A DNA stretch of 64,000 nt from Heliocidaris tuberculata (GCA_025618425.1 CM046850.1:12498971-12562970), one strand, 5' to 3'. Counted from the first letter of the stretch, positions 1-12,444 are shown. Translations and numbers: made by a program. The notes: a model not told the origin generated them from the letters alone.

Positions 1-285
1 GTCCACCGGGAAGGGGGTGTCAGACCCCCTGAAATTAAAATCCCAAAGTGCCCTTTGACAACGCTTTGCCCCTCAAAATGCTCTGTATGTAAAGAAAAAC
101 CATTTTCTTACCTTCTGACTATAATAATTCAAAAGTATTTTATTCAATTCACTTCAAATTTTCTTAACATAATTTCGAGTATAATAATTTGCTTGAGGTG
201 CAATTTGGTAATAGTTGGTCTTTTGAGTAATAAGTTATTAAATTGTGAAAAATGTATTGCTTTCTCAAAATAGCCAAAAAAAAAT

Positions 286-498
286 ATTGTCAGGATTATG
301 TAAACACACCCATTGACCATCTGGCAAGGCATAATAGAGCAGCTTGCTAGGCATCTGGGCAATTAACACATGAATAGTACATTTCAGCCTGGCAGTCACA
401 CAGGCCTACAACAGATACCTGAAAAGCTCTTCTATTATGCCTTATCAAACAAGTGAAGATGGACAATGGGTGTGTTTACATAATCCTGACAATATCGA
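286..498. repeat. Short foldback (inverted repeat)
   Basis: The left arm (about 286-343) reads ATTGTCAGGATTATGTAAAC and ends near GGCATAATAGA. The right arm (about 432-498) is its reverse complement, with a few mismatches and a small length difference. The arms are ~60 bp with a ~90 bp loop. No coding signal is seen. It is probably a small MITE or its remnant. Confidence 0.7.
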
Positions 499-499
499 G

Positions 500-960
500 T
501 GCTCAGGCCAGTTCAGGGGGTGCGAGTGCACCCTCCCCCCCCCCCCCCCCCCCGAGAGGACTAGAAGTCCACTTGACAAACAACAACAACAACAACAAAC
601 ACCCTTTTTGGTCTTCAAAATTGTACCTAAAAGGCAACTAAGCTTGATTTTTAGATTTAAAAATGCCAAATTTTCCCCTACCCTCCGAGGGGGGACACTT
701 CCTCCCAGACTCCCCCTCCCGCTCGGGCGTTCCGGGGCCTCCCTTGCTCTGTCGGTCGCTTCGCTCCCTCAGTAAGGTCCCCCTCGTGTAATGTCTGCAC
801 TATCAGTAAATTCTAGTTATGGGCCTAAAGAGGGGCCTACAATGGGATATTTAATGACAACTTGACAAAATGTCGTCAGTCTTTTTAACACTAATTTGAC
901 ATGACCCATATGCTTTGAAATAAGATCCATAAATTATTTCAATATTATGTATCGTGATCT
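500..960. other. Non-coding stretch with homopolymer runs
   Basis: It holds a long C run (about 535-553), a short CAA repeat (about 580-597) and a GC-richer block around 680-790. Open frames across it are products of the homopolymer and repeat composition. I see no gene here. Confidence 0.5.
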
Positions 961-1380
961 TTTTTTACGAAATGAGAAAGTTATGAAAGTTTGAAAAGTC
1001 TCAAGTTACTTTCTATGGCGATCCCCAAATTGGCAATGTTGCTTCAAAGTGACAGGTTTAGTAGTACAACTCTCAATATGTTTTGTACACAAAATTTCAT
1101 ATTTTCCCCTTTATCTCTCAAGGTGCAGCTTGTCTCCTTCTTAGCTCAAGATATATCATGGGAAAAAGTATTTGACACAACATATGTTGAGTTCACAAAA
1201 AGACAGCAGCATCTTTAGAGATAATGTAGAAAATATGAAATGTTGTGTACAAAACACATTGAGAGTTGGACTACTAAACCTGCCATTTTGAAGCAAAATT
1301 GCCAATATGAAGATCGCCATAGAAAGTAAATTGAGACTTTTCAAACTTTCATAACTTTTTCATTTTTCCGATTTTGATGG
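960..1380. repeat. Inverted-repeat element (MITE-like)
   Basis: The left arm (about 965-1110) contains GAAAGTTTGAAAAGTCTCAA, CTATGGCGATC and CTCAATATGTTTTGTACACA. The right arm (about 1225-1375) carries the reverse complements in reverse order, at roughly 85-90% by eye, with a ~110 bp centre. The two overlapping open frames on opposite strands simply mirror this symmetry. No target duplication was identified. Confidence 0.75.
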
Positions 1381-1733
1381 AACCCTTTTTAAATTGCTTT
1401 TCTCTATCCTCTCTTTTCATTAAAATGGATATTTCCCTATGGTTTCATTCTCCTTTAATATCATTAGCAAATCAATTATACATTTTGATCCTGGATACAT
1501 AAGCGCAAACACAAGCTATAATTCGTAACAATGGTATACAAACATGTAGTCTCCTAATTCCAAAACTATTTTTAAAGCAACACTTCATTACATAAATATT
1601 GGCATTGGTATAAGTGAAGTCAAATAAGACGATTATTGATTAACAAATCACTTGACTTCACATTACTTTCTAATTTAGATTAACAGTGGTCACTTTTAAA
1701 TTGGTATTACTCGACATAAACATGGGCACGGAT

Positions 1734-1735
1734 GA

Positions 1736-1773
<38 letters not shown>
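1734..1773 (+). repeat. (GAT)n microsatellite
   Basis: Roughly 13 uninterrupted GAT units. The poly-serine frame on the opposite strand is a by-product. Confidence 0.95.
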
Positions 1774-2274
1774 AATAAAAACATGGTAGTAAAACATATC
1801 CGATTTGGTACAACATTTATACAGTCCAACAACTCTGATTTCATAAAATTGTAAAATAGGCTACAAATTGATTTAATTAAATGATTTGATTGAATGTAAA
1901 AATAAGCTTTTGATGGGGACAAAGACACGTGTATAATCACTGGCAGCAAAATAGACGTGCCAAATCACGATCAATAGGTTGCCACTGTCCTCTCGAATGA
2001 CAATACTTTCTAAAAAATAAAGTGTTAAATCAATATTTGCAAGGATGATATCGTTTTTAATATGTTGTACCACACTATTCATATTGCTGTATCTAACAAT
2101 ACAAATGTAACATTCAGCATGTTTAAAACATCGTCAGTCATTGACCCTTTTAAATGTTGATTATCATTATCTAAGTTTTAGAGTGTAAGACAGCAATTGC
2201 CCGTTTTTTTATTTCCAAAAATCTCCAAGAAGGAAGTATTTGAACTGAACTGAATCAAGTATTTTGAGATATTT

Positions 2275-3618
2275 CCTTATAGTAGACCAGCCAAGATGAT
2301 TTTTTTTTACTTTGGACGGCATTTTGGGGTAATGCTTGGCATCCATGCTTAAACTCTTGCAAAAATACTGAGGAGTAAGGTACGGGCGGATGCCACGCGC
2401 ATTTTTGCCTAAAAATGCCATTTTTGGCTCAAAATTTGAAAGAATGTCAAAAATCACGATTTTTTGGGGGGGGACCTAATATGTAATACCTGATAGAGAC
2501 TTTTCAAATGATGTCAGTTTCATTTCGAGTTTGAAGTTATAAACCCGATTAATATACATTTAAAAGTTGAATATTACACACACATGTATGGCGTAATGAA
2601 ACATAAAACTGTGATTTACTCAAAATGATAGGTTGTGAAAACTACCGATATTTCAAAGTTTTTTTACCCAACGTAAATTTGTCAATTTAAACAATTTAAA
2701 CGATTTTTCTTGATTAAACATATAATGAATATTGTCATGTCACACACAGAAAAGAAATTATCCGATAAGGTGATAGATAACTCATTTTATGTTATCCCAA
2801 ATGGAATGATGTATTTTTACTCGATGCGCATTTTGAATGAAAAAACACTATTTAAATGTTCATCTAGACTTCTTGAGTGTACATGATAAGGCAATTATCC
2901 CATGTATTATCTATGGGCCACAAACTGAAATGTCCCCCACCCCTTAAAAAGAATCTTGAATTAAGTTTTTCTGCTAGATGGGACCATTAACTATCAAAAT
3001 ATGCTTCTTTGCCCTAAATTAAGAGGTGGGCGTGACCACAAGGGCTATTACCATGGCAACGGATCAAGAACAGTAGAATTTCAGAAAATGTCATGTATTC
3101 ATGATTTAGAAAGTACAAAAACTTATTGTAACATTAAAAAATGATGTATCAAAAGTTTATCAATTGATTAAAACCCAAATGAGAGTCATAAAAAGGGTCC
3201 ATCATATTTGAAAATGGCTGTTTCCATGGAAACAGTAAGAAAAAACTGATATTTGAGCAAAAAATCCCTTGATGCTACCTAAAAAAGAAGTAAATATTAA
3301 CATTGTACATGATTATCTTCTCTTTTACAGGACACTCAGTTATCATAATTTGTAAAGGGGTGATGGATGTGACCACTACATGTTAGACCGTTACCATGGT
3401 AACAAATATATTCATTGTATTTCTAATAAAATACAGAACTATATAGTTGTTTTCAAAATGAAATATTGGTAAACATCTAATAATAATTCGCCTATTTGAT
3501 TATATTCAAAACTTTAGTTTGGAATAGAGTTCAATTTGATTTTTTAAAAAAAGAATATGTTGCCATGGAAATGGAATGTTAATGAAGATGACATCTTTCA
3601 ACTAAAAAAAGAAATGTA
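2275..3618 (+). repeat. Left copy of ~1 kb inverted repeat pair
   Basis: This segment matches the reverse complement of 12523-13500 over nearly its whole length. Landmarks shared in reverse order are GGCATCCATGCTTAAACTC, AAAAATGCCATTTTTGGCTC, CATGTATGGCGTAATGA, GGTGGGCGTGACCACAAGGG and GATGACATCTTTCAACT. The right copy lacks about 320 bp corresponding to roughly 3240-3560. No open frame of note lies inside. It could be one of two independently inserted copies of a dispersed repeat, or the arm of one ~11 kb element. The sequence does not decide this. Confidence 0.85.
3047..3572. promoter_or_regulatory. Cluster of RFX X-box-like palindromes inside the repeat
   Basis: Four 14-mers match or nearly match the palindromic X-box form GTTNCCATGGNAAC: ATTACCATGGCAAC (3047-3060), GTTTCCATGGAAAC (3220-3233), GTTACCATGGTAAC (3390-3403) and GTTGCCATGGAAAT (3559-3572). 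The first and last have imperfect ends. RFX factors are known to bind such sites. Whether these are used is unknown, because they lie in a repeat with no gene beside it. Confidence 0.45.
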
Positions 3619-4763
3619 ACTAACCAACCAATAGAAAATATATAGCAACCAGATTAACAAACACCCTCGGCTATTAGAATCTGCTAGTCGGCTGTGAATG
3701 TGAATACTATATATAGCTGTTACTAAAAAAGTAAAAGCTTATACAAAAAGTGGTGTTGTCTTTCTACCCGAATTTCTATTTACTTGATTCAAATCTTGAT
3801 ACAGAAGATTTTTTCCCAAAAAAAATTGGTGATACCAAAATTTTTGCATTGAGCATGATGACAAGACCTGTTACTTGATTCATTCAAAATTTTATTTATT
3901 TATTTATTTATTTGAACTTATTCATACAAGGATAAAAACCTGATCAATATAAAACTGTTTTGCATCATGGTCCTGATGTAAAAGGAATAAACAATAAGGT
4001 ACAGCATAAAATGATAAACAGTTTTATAAGAAAATACATAATAATAGGCACATGATTAAAAAAAAAACTAAAAAAAGCAACGACAATAAATTTAAAAAAT
4101 AACCAACTGAGTATATCATGTAATGCAAAGCCTATTGTGGAATGTGGATAACATCCATGTACTAATGAGACTAGGAGATTTTTTTTTAAAAATAAAAAAA
4201 ATATGACCAGTATTAAAAAATATCCCATACATAGTTCTTTGTTCTTTATGGATTGTCATCTAAAAGAAGATTTGATTTGATTTCGATTTATTTTCTGTTC
4301 CAAAATAATTATACACGATATATATCGATCAAATGATTAAACATAAAGCAATGTAATAACTTTAGTATATCAAACTAACATACAAAAATAAAGGGTACTA
4401 AGAAGAGTACAAAAAATAATTTACACAAACGGATCATTATTGACCTAACATATAAAATGAAACGGAGGGGGCATGCTGAGAAAGCAATGCTTGTATGATG
4501 CATGCTCCAAAGACTTAAGTACGTAAAAGGGTTTTGGTCAAACAAATTTATAATAATTTGAATAAATATTGGCGAAAGTTACAGAAAAAATTCACGGTAT
4601 ACCAACATAAGTTTATAGGAAAACAAAGAGGAAGAGTGAATAGACGGGAAATGGAAAGGAAAAGAGGTTGGGAGCAGGAGCAAAAACAAGGTCGTTAGGC
4701 ACGTGTTCACAGGAAAACATGAAAAGGGTGAATGTTCTTATTTTTTTATTTATTTTTTTTGTA
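3619..4763 (-). repeat. Probable LINE 3' untranslated remnants
   Basis: Around 3890-3915 there is a TTTATT tract followed by AACTTATTCATACAAGGATAAAAACC. On the - strand this reads like the AATAAATA tail of CR1-type LINEs. A similar tail occurs near 4270-4290. It lies just downstream (- strand) of the LINE protein scrap at 4764-4994. The rest is AT-rich and non-coding. Confidence 0.4.
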
Positions 4764-4994
4764 TTAAGCTTGACCTGTTTGAAGGGGGTATAGGCTGAGC
4801 AGATATTTTTTAAGTTTACGTTTAAAAATGTTAAGACTAGGGGATTCTTTAATTTCTTTATCTAAAGAGTTCCAATACATGGAACCTGAAAAAACAAAGG
4901 TGCTCTGTGCAAAGAGTGTTCTTGTAAGAGGGAGGTGGTAAGCATTGCCTTGTCTCGTTGGATATTTACATATGGTGTTGTTCTTTCTAAACAC
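4764..4994 (-). pseudogene. LINE reverse transcriptase C-terminal fragment
   Basis: The 76-residue frame reads with the characteristic end of CR1/jockey-like ORF2 proteins: HLPLTRTLFAQSTFVFSG, then YWNSLDKEIKESPSL, then FKRKLKKYLL. In this family that is the short tail after the reverse transcriptase, with the conserved WN-LP-like motif here as WNSLDK. No catalytic part remains upstream (rightward on the + strand), so this is a dead 5'-truncated copy. The family is assigned by eye only. Confidence 0.6.
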
Positions 4995-5696
4995 ATCGTT
5001 AAAAATGGCCTTAAAAAGTCAAAGTACTTTTGAAATTTATTTTTGAAAGTCACACAAAGATCATATACATACATACATATATCAATTGTATTCGTTAAGG
5101 TTAGCTGGCAACTAAACCTGGGCCGCGGAACCGGGGGGGGGGGGGACTGCAGCCCCCACCCCCTGCCCACTTTTTTGGAGTAGACACGTTTATAAAATCT
5201 CGGAAAAAAGGTTAGAAAATTTTCATTGATGAGTGAAATCAGATCAGCCCCCCCCCTCACTTTCAAAAACTCTCCGCGGCCCCTGCTATATGTAATCACA
5301 AATTTAGTTTTGATGTAGAGTGTAGCGTACTTAAAATCACGAGTTGGCAACTAATCAATATTGGTCACAGACCAGGGCGGCAAAGCGTCTCGTGTTGAGA
5401 GGGGGGGGGGGAATAAGGTAGGCACCAGCAGAAAAAAGAAATTCTGTGGGAAAGGGAGCACGCGCAAGGGGGCATTAATAGAAAAGGCACTTTCTAGGGA
5501 AATGGAGAACGCATAAATTGAAATGTTAAAGTGAATACATAAGTTTTAGATTTTATATACCCCTACATTTTGAATCCATTTTCAGGAATCCTATTTGTTT
5601 CTCTCTTTACATGACAGTGTGCAGTTGAATGTGAGGGTCTGTGATGGTCTGTATATTCATTTTCCGAGCGAGTAATATATAGCTGGCTGTGACATC
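4995..5696. other. Non-coding stretch, nothing clear
   Basis: AT-rich DNA with G/C homopolymer runs near 5135-5165, 5250 and 5400. Open frames here depend on those runs. No gene or bounded element was recognised. Confidence 0.4.
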
Positions 5697-5901
5697 CAGT
5701 GGTAGATCCAGGGGGGCCCTTTTTTTGAATTATCCTTGATAGACATCTAGGACTTCGACCCCTATTTTGGTGTCAGAGGCCTTTTTTTCCTTCTTCTTCT
5801 TTTTCTTTTCTTTTTTTTTTTTTTTTTTTTTTTTTATTGCTAAGCACTCTTTCATATCGAGACTTCGGCCCCCCTTTTGAAAAATCCTGGATCCGCCGGT
5901 G
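5697..5901. mobile_element. MITE with CAGTGG...CCGGTG ends and ACATC duplication
   Basis: The left end reads CAGTGGTAGATCCAGG and the right end CCTGGATCCGCCGGTG, so the ends are imperfect inverted repeats. The element is flanked on both sides by ACATC (5692-5696 and 5902-5906), a plausible 5-bp target duplication. The interior is a poly-T tract and pyrimidine-rich filler without coding. The same terminal motif recurs near 38286 (CAGTGGCGGATTTAGG), near 41101-41116 (CTGGATCCGCCACTG) and, weakly, near 20443, so this is a dispersed family. Confidence 0.65.
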
Positions 5902-7598
5902 ACATCGGATTCTTATGCAGAGGAAAAAAGCAATCCTGGTGGGGTGAAAATTACAATCTCATCATGAAAGACTGGACAGACCCAGGGGCGTTGCTAGGCC
6001 TTTCTGAGTGAGGGGGAGGGGGGTGTCGAGACCACTAATTTACCGACGAGCCTGAGTTACCGATAAACCTTTTTTTTTGGGGGGGGGGGGAGGTGCAGAA
6101 GCTAGTAATAGAATTTTTTTCTCAACCAGTGTCAACCGTGAGTCTATCTTCATTTAACAAATCTAATTCGAAGAATTTTTTTTCTTGCCGATTTCTAATT
6201 AAAGCAACGCTTATTCCATTTCGGCGAGCGAGCGTTACGAGCGAGCGAAAATTTTTATGCTTATCATTTCATATTGAACATGTTGAAAAGCATCTTCCCG
6301 CCTACCATCACTTATCAATCAAATGAGTGTTTATTCCATATTCGCGAGCGAGTGCCCTTTTAATGTTCTATTTTGATAACAATTGGCAGCAAAAAAGGAG
6401 TGTTGTGGCTGCTGGGCGGGGCGGGCTCAATAGTAATTTAAGGGAATGTTAAATTTTGACTGGGCGAGTGAGCATAGAGAGCGAGCAAAAAAATTGACAC
6501 TTCTCTTTTGATAATTTATAGCATAAACGGGATCTTCCTGCTGCGAAGTGGGGCGGGCACAATCGTATTCAGTAAGGAAATGTTAATTTTATTTTGGTGA
6601 GCGAGCGTAGCGAGCGAGCTAAAAAAAAAATCTTTTTATAATGATTGGTAGCACGAACGGGATCTTCTTGCTTCGAAGCGGGGCTGACACAATCTTATTT
6701 AAAGTGATTGATTAACTTTGTGAAAAATTGTAAAATCAGCTCAAATGCCAGTGAATTGTGTGCAGTCCTCTAACTTCATATATAATTCAGGATATGTGAA
6801 AGTATGAGAGAAAATGGAACCCGTTTACAATCCTAAAAAAGAGAAAATCGCGATCAATTGCTAGCGCAAGTCGCTCGGCTTCTTCGCTGCGCTGCAGTCA
6901 CAAAAACCAAGCACCAGCGCTTGGCGATTTCAGAGCGGGTTTCCAGCCTGTACGGTATTCTGTGATAGAGCGAGGTATGCCAACCGTAAGAGTTCTTTAG
7001 GGTTCTGTGGTACTCTATCCTGACATCAATGTTCAATCGTAAATATCTTGATATATAAACGACCGATCAGCTTATAAAACTCAGGCGATTCCTGTCTGAG
7101 CTAAAGGTTTGCAATTATGATTACAGCATTAGCTGGAACAGTGATTTTTTTTCAATCCTGGGCAAAGTTAATCAATGCCTTTAAGGGAATGTAAATTTTA
7201 TTCAAACTGTTTTTATTATAGTAATTGGTAGCATAAACGGGATCTTCTTGCTACGAAGAGGGGCGGGCACAATCGTATTCAGTAAGGGAATGTTAATTTT
7301 ATATTGGTGAGCGAGCTAAAAAAATAATTCTTTTTTTTTTTTTTTTTACAATGATTGGAAACATAAACGGGATCTTCTTGCTAGGAAGTGGGGAGGGGCA
7401 CAATTGTATAAAAGGGAATGTTAATTTCATTTTCGCGAGCGAGCGTAGCGAGGGATAAAAATAATAAACATTTCTCTTTTGATAATAATTGATAGGAAAA
7501 AATGGGTATTCTTGCTGTGGGGCGGGGCAGGCACAGCTGTTCAATTTATTAATTTCTTTTTGGCGAGCGAGGGAAAAAAGAATAACACTTCTCTTTTG

Positions 7599-7655
<57 letters not shown>

Positions 7656-7657
7656 TA
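7599..7657 (+). repeat. (AAT)n microsatellite
   Basis: About 19 AAT units, producing poly-I, poly-Y and poly-L frames that are not genes. It sits at the edge of the LINE fragment that follows and may descend from that element's tail. Confidence 0.95.
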
Positions 7658-7787
7658 CCATATTTATATAGCGCATATCGCAATATGTCCCTATGCGCTG
7701 TGAGAAAGAGGAAAAGGGAAAAGTGCATAGAGAAGCTTGAGATGAGTGAGGTATGCCCAAGATACATGTACTTCATCTAGTTGCCAG

Positions 7788-8114
7788 TTAACACTGGAAG
7801 TTATTTCTAAAAAGTAATGTTTTAAGACGTGCCTTAAAGTTGTCAGTGGTATCACAATTTTTGATATTTTCTGGCAATTTGTTCAAAAGTTCTGCTGATG
7901 CAACCTGAAAAGAGCGTGACCCACAAAACTTTGTATTTATTTGTGGAATTGTGAGAAGGGACTTTTGGGAAGATCTGAGGTTTCTGTTTGGTATGTATTG
8001 GATAAGTAATTCAGTCAAATATGTAGGAGCCAATCCTTTGGGGCACTTAAAGATTAAGACAAGGATCTTAAACTCGATTCTAACACGAACAGGTAACCAG
8101 TGTAGTTTCTTCAA
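7788..8114 (-). pseudogene. LINE reverse transcriptase C-terminal fragment
   Basis: The 108-residue frame starts at the typical LHWLPVRVRIEFKIL motif that follows the RT domain in CR1-like ORF2 proteins. It continues with GLAPTYLTELLIQYIPNRNL, LRSSQKSLLTIP and RSFQVASAELLNKLPENI, and ends in the FKARLKTLLF tail. The catalytic RT and endonuclease are absent. It is inserted in the GAGC-rich array, whose unit resumes near 8230. Confidence 0.75.
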
Positions 8115-8590
8115 AATAAGAGAGATAGATTCACTCGAACGGGACCTCGTAACAAGCCGTGCAGCAGAATTTTGGATTCTTTGGATTCGGTTCAGTTGAG
8201 TTTCAGGTAGATTGTAGAGAAGAGCATTACAATTTTGATAATGATTTGTAGCATAAACGGGGTCTTCTTGCTGCGGGGCGGGGCGGACGCAAACAAATTG
8301 AAGGAGATATGTAATTCATTTTGGCTAGCAAGGGTAAAATTAGGCTTTTAATTCATATTGAAAAGCATCTGCATATATATACCACGCCTTTTATTAATCA
8401 CTGATATAAATTATCACACAAGCATTATTTCATACTGGCGAGCGAGGTAGCGAGCGAGCGAAATTTTAGGTATGTCATTTCATATTGAAAAATATCTGCC
8501 TGCCTACCATAACTAACTTTTGAAATTTCTTGAACATTTTATTTAATGGTCTACTGGCAACTAAGCGAAGCGAGCGAGCTCAAAACTTAG

Positions 8591-10916
8591 AAAACTTAAA
8601 CCCTGAGGAACCAACATAGAAACAGAAAAAATAAAATTCCTCCCGAAACCTCCCCCTATATGCTTCTGCATGATCCGGTCTCGGCACTTCCCAAAAAGCT
8701 AGGGTGAACCTACTCCGTCAAACTTGTAATTCTTAATTGTATGGTTTGTCAGTTTTCTGTTCATTTATCAAAACATTATTACATTTAAATTCATTCCTTC
8801 ATTATTTGTTAGGTTACTTTATTTCAAGATGATGTACCGTCAAAACCAATCATTGTTCTTGTGATCACAATGCCTTATCTCCCTCTTTCTCCCTCTTTTC
8901 ACCCGTCGACGGCACGAATTTACCGACGGTATCCTGACCAGTGTGTGCATGTGTGTGTGTGTGTGTGGGGGGGGGGGATGTGACATCCCCACACCCCCCC
9001 CTTTATCGACGGCCCTGGTTACACCTAATTATATCGACCATGTATAGGAGGAGGCCAAGGGAGCTTTGGGGGATTATAGAAAACAAACTTGCTCATTTTA
9101 ATAGTCGCTCTGAGACTATATGTAGAAAGGCAAGCGGGCACTTATCACAAGGGAAAGGACATTTATTCGAAAAGACAAGGAGCTGGTGTAAGAGTAACAA
9201 CAGGTCTGAGGACTACGAGTTCACCTGAGTCCATAAAATTAGAATTTAGTGTTTACTGCCAAGGGGGGCTGGGAACGCTGTCCCCAGCCCCTAGGAGGTA
9301 TACATACCCACTTTGAACAACTTAAAATTTCCTTTGCCCATGGACGATATCGAAACAAAGTGTTGGTGAAAATCCAATTCTACGATAGTAATAAGTAAAA
9401 AATATGGCACTTCGGGGTGCTGTATGTATTCAATTTGAAGAAGATTCCCTTTACTTAAGGATGATTCCTACCAAGTTGCGTTAAAATTCAATAGTGCAAT
9501 ATTGAGAAGGAGTAATATATTGCCACAGGGGCACTTCATGGCTCTGCCCCCTGCCTCATTAAGAGATGTGCACCTTATTGGAACAAATCCAGATTCCTCC
9601 TGCCTAAGGATGATTCCTAACTGGTTTGGTTAAAATCCAGCCATGCATTTTTTCAAAAGAAGTTGAAATAAAAGTGAAAAGTTTAGCACGACGGACGACA
9701 TAGATGGTGAGCGATCGCATTAGCCCAATTGAGCATTTTGGCTCAGGTAAGCTAAAAGGCCAACAATCAGAGGTGAAAGAGGCACATCTTGCATATCATA
9801 AGTGACACTCATCAGCTATGAGTATGAGAATGGAAAAGGGAGACTGGAGTATTTATTATTTAAAAAACAGGGCAATTATTGCAACAACAACAACAAAAAA
9901 AAAATGGGAAAAGGGACACCTAACAGATTTTGATAGGGGCATTTTGATCAGAGGAAGGAGCTCTTATTAAAAACGATGGCACTTATTAAAAAGAAAAGGG
10001 GCACGTTTCATAAAAAAGTGACATTTTTAGGGGTCAAAAGGGCACTTAATGGAAGGAAAACGCCATGTATCAGAATGAAAGGGGCAGCACCTATTGAGAG
10101 AAAGGATCACTTTATTGAAAAAAGGGGAATAGGGGTACTTGTCTAAGTAAAACGGGTAGCTCTCAGAAGTGTTTATATAATACAATACACAATATCATAC
10201 AGAGTATTGTCTTCACATAACCCTCTTACTTAAGTCTGCTCATCCCAAGAGTATAGAATTCCATATTGATACATTACACATCATCACTGAATATTTTTGT
10301 TTATTTCTCTCCCTTTCTGATACGATTTTCCACCTCCCGGAGATTGACCCATTGCATTCACATGACTTTATATATTTTTTTTTTCGAGAGGAAAATGATA
10401 TGTTTGTGGAACCCACAGCAAATTTATAATGAACCATGATATATATATAAATGTTATAATGTTCATATAACATATAACATTTTCCCAATTATAGTTAATG
10501 ATAACTTATATAATAAAGATAAAGTTTTGCTTTTGCACGACAAATCAATAAAACCCCCAGATATCAAAGATCTTTTTAAACCATTGATATATTATGCAAT
10601 ATTGCAAATTGTAACTTACATTTTGGGGTAAATCTGATTCAGCATTATTTAAATAATGTTTAAGTATAATGTTAAAAACTGATGATTAATCTCCTTGAAT
10701 AATTTTGAAGAATGCGTACAATAATTTCTTTTGTAGACTTTGATTTATTATTATTATTTTTTTTTTTTTTTAACTTGATGTATTAGTGTGTTTTGATAGT
10801 ATTTCGTTGCTCTGATAATAAGCTCCACATTAGCATCAACCTGCATACATGTTAAAAGAGAGGGTTTTTAATCATCCACAAGTTCTGTGTCTCTGACAGT
10901 AAAGGCCCGATCAGAC
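8591..10916. other. Non-coding stretch, nothing clear
   Basis: It contains a TG repeat (8941-8967) followed by a G run, and several recurring short phrases of the type GGGGCACTT or GGCACTTATTA between 9400 and 10150 that may be a degraded repeat. Short open frames are interrupted and resemble no protein I know. Confidence 0.4.
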
Positions 10917-10940
10917 CAAGGAGGTACTAGTACCTCCTTG
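10917..10940. repeat. Perfect 24-bp palindrome
   Basis: The centre is GGTACTAGTACC, extended on both sides to CAAGGAGG...CCTCCTTG with no mismatch. Flanking GATCAGAC occurs on both sides as a direct repeat. It may be the remnant of back-to-back element ends. No function is visible. Confidence 0.85.
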
Positions 10941-11816
10941 ATCAGACTTCATCGATGTTCACTATTATATAAATAGTGCATGTGCATCTTGTCTATCGTG
11001 CACTATACTGGATTGTGTGCACGACAGATACTAAATTATCCCGAGTGCAGTTTTGTTTATACAGACCTGCACGAGGGATAATTTTGTATTTGGAGTTTAC
11101 ATAGTCCGGTAATGGTGCATAAATAGAACATGCACTGTAAATAGACCCCTGGATCTATAGCTGTTATTGGTATTAGGGCCGGGCCCTAGGTCTAGTACGG
11201 GATTCCCCGTGCAAAAATCAAAGTTAAAGTGCACGATCGTTCACTATAACAAAAGTTTTGCACGTCACGTGATGCAAATCTAACCAATCACAGCGCGTAT
11301 TATACATACACTATTTACTATAACAAAATATTTGGACACTACCAGGGGCAGATTGGGACTGCTAATCGGTTATAGGGAATTGGTATGTGACTGGCCCATC
11401 CATTCTCCATTCTGTAACATACATGCTTGCAAGTTTTCTTAATATTCAATATGATTATGATACATTATTGATATCTTGGCGAGACCGACTTCCGACTGGT
11501 CGACCAAAGGATGAAAGCCATGGAGACAAAATTTTGATGGGGTGGGCGCTAATGTCTTTATAGCTCAAAATCAGCTTTACAGTATTTAAAGTTTGTGAGC
11601 GAGCAAAAATGTTGACATTGTTTAGTCAAAACACTTCTTTCTAATATCTAGAAAGATTTGAATTGAAAGCTCAGATTATATCTATTAAGAATCTGACATT
11701 TGCTTGTATGTTGTTCAATTAGGAATGTGTGGTAATTTTCAAATTCAAATAGTTTGTGATGTGTAACTCATTATTAACCATGACAACGTCCATGAGGAAC
11801 ACATCCACAACCAACT
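10941..11816. other. Non-coding stretch with partial self-complementarity
   Basis: Recurring phrases GTGCAC/GTGCATG, ACTATAAC/TTCACTAT and CCTGCACGAGGGATAAT versus ATTATCCCGAGTGCAG (about 11034-11080) suggest a decayed inverted-repeat element. Boundaries could not be set. No gene is seen. Confidence 0.35.
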
Positions 11817-11820
11817 TTAA

Positions 11821-12444
11821 AGGCCAAGTTCACCCCAAAAATTGAGTTGAATCAAAAGAGTAAAATTAAACCCCCCCCCAAAAAAAAAGAAAAGAAAAGG
11901 CCCCCCCAAAAAATCATTAAAATCGGATTAAAAAATGAGAATTTATGGCATTTCAATTTTTTGCATTGTTTCATGAAACAGTGACATGCATAACATGGGC
12001 TGTATGCAAATTATTGAGCGGATGATGTCATAAGCTCACTTTTCCTTTTCTATTTCATTATATGAAATTTCAAATATTTCAATTTTCTGCTCCAAGAATG
12101 TAAGTTTTGACTCCTCATGGAATGTGTAAGATCATCATTATTATAACTTATAGTGATACAGTGAAGAGAATCTTTATACACATCTGTGAAAAAAAAATGA
12201 AATATTTGAAATTTCAAATAATAGAATAAAAAAGGAGAATGAGCTTATGACATCATCGGCTCACTACTTTGCATACAGCCCATGTTATGCATATCACTGT
12301 TTCACGAAATTATGCAAAACTTCAAAATTTCGAAAATTTCTTATTCTTATCCGATTTTGATCTTTTTTTTCTTCTTGCTCTTTTGTTTATTTTAATTTTA
12401 CTCTTTTGATTCAACTCAACTCATTATTTGGGTGGACTTGGCCT
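11821..12444. mobile_element. TTAA-flanked inverted-repeat element (family 1)
   Basis: The ends are AGGCCAAGTTCACCC and GGGTGGACTTGGCCT, exactly flanked by TTAA (11817-11820 and 12445-12448). Long internal complementarity continues: GTATGCAAA...ATGACATCAT, with CATAACATGGGCTGTATGC on the left against GCATACAGCCCATGTTATGC on the right. The element is 624 bp with no open frame. TTAA duplication is known for piggyBac and Kolobok superfamilies. Which one mobilised this copy cannot be told from a non-autonomous element. Confidence 0.85.

Larger units (their letters stand above)
6220..8590. repeat. GAGC-rich degenerate tandem array, interrupted
   Basis: At least eight blocks carry the core GCGAGCGAGCGTAGCGAGCG or variants (near 6227, 6340, 6465, 6597, 7308, 7435, 7562, 8438 and 8568). 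Between many of them recurs a ~100-150 bp unit with TAGCATAAACGGGATCTTCTTGC, then GGGGCGGGCACAAT, then AAGGGAATGTTAATTTTA. The array is split by an unrelated stretch (about 6720-7190), an AAT microsatellite and a LINE fragment (about 7600-8215). There is no consistent reading frame, so I treat it as a non-coding satellite-like array. Confidence 0.75.

Noticed and set aside
437..775. 112-codon frame with proline and glutamine runs
   Set aside because: Depends on a C homopolymer and a CAA repeat. It has no conserved content.
9009..9316. Frames of 75-95 codons beside a TG repeat
   Set aside because: No family-like motif, and composition equals the surrounding non-coding DNA.
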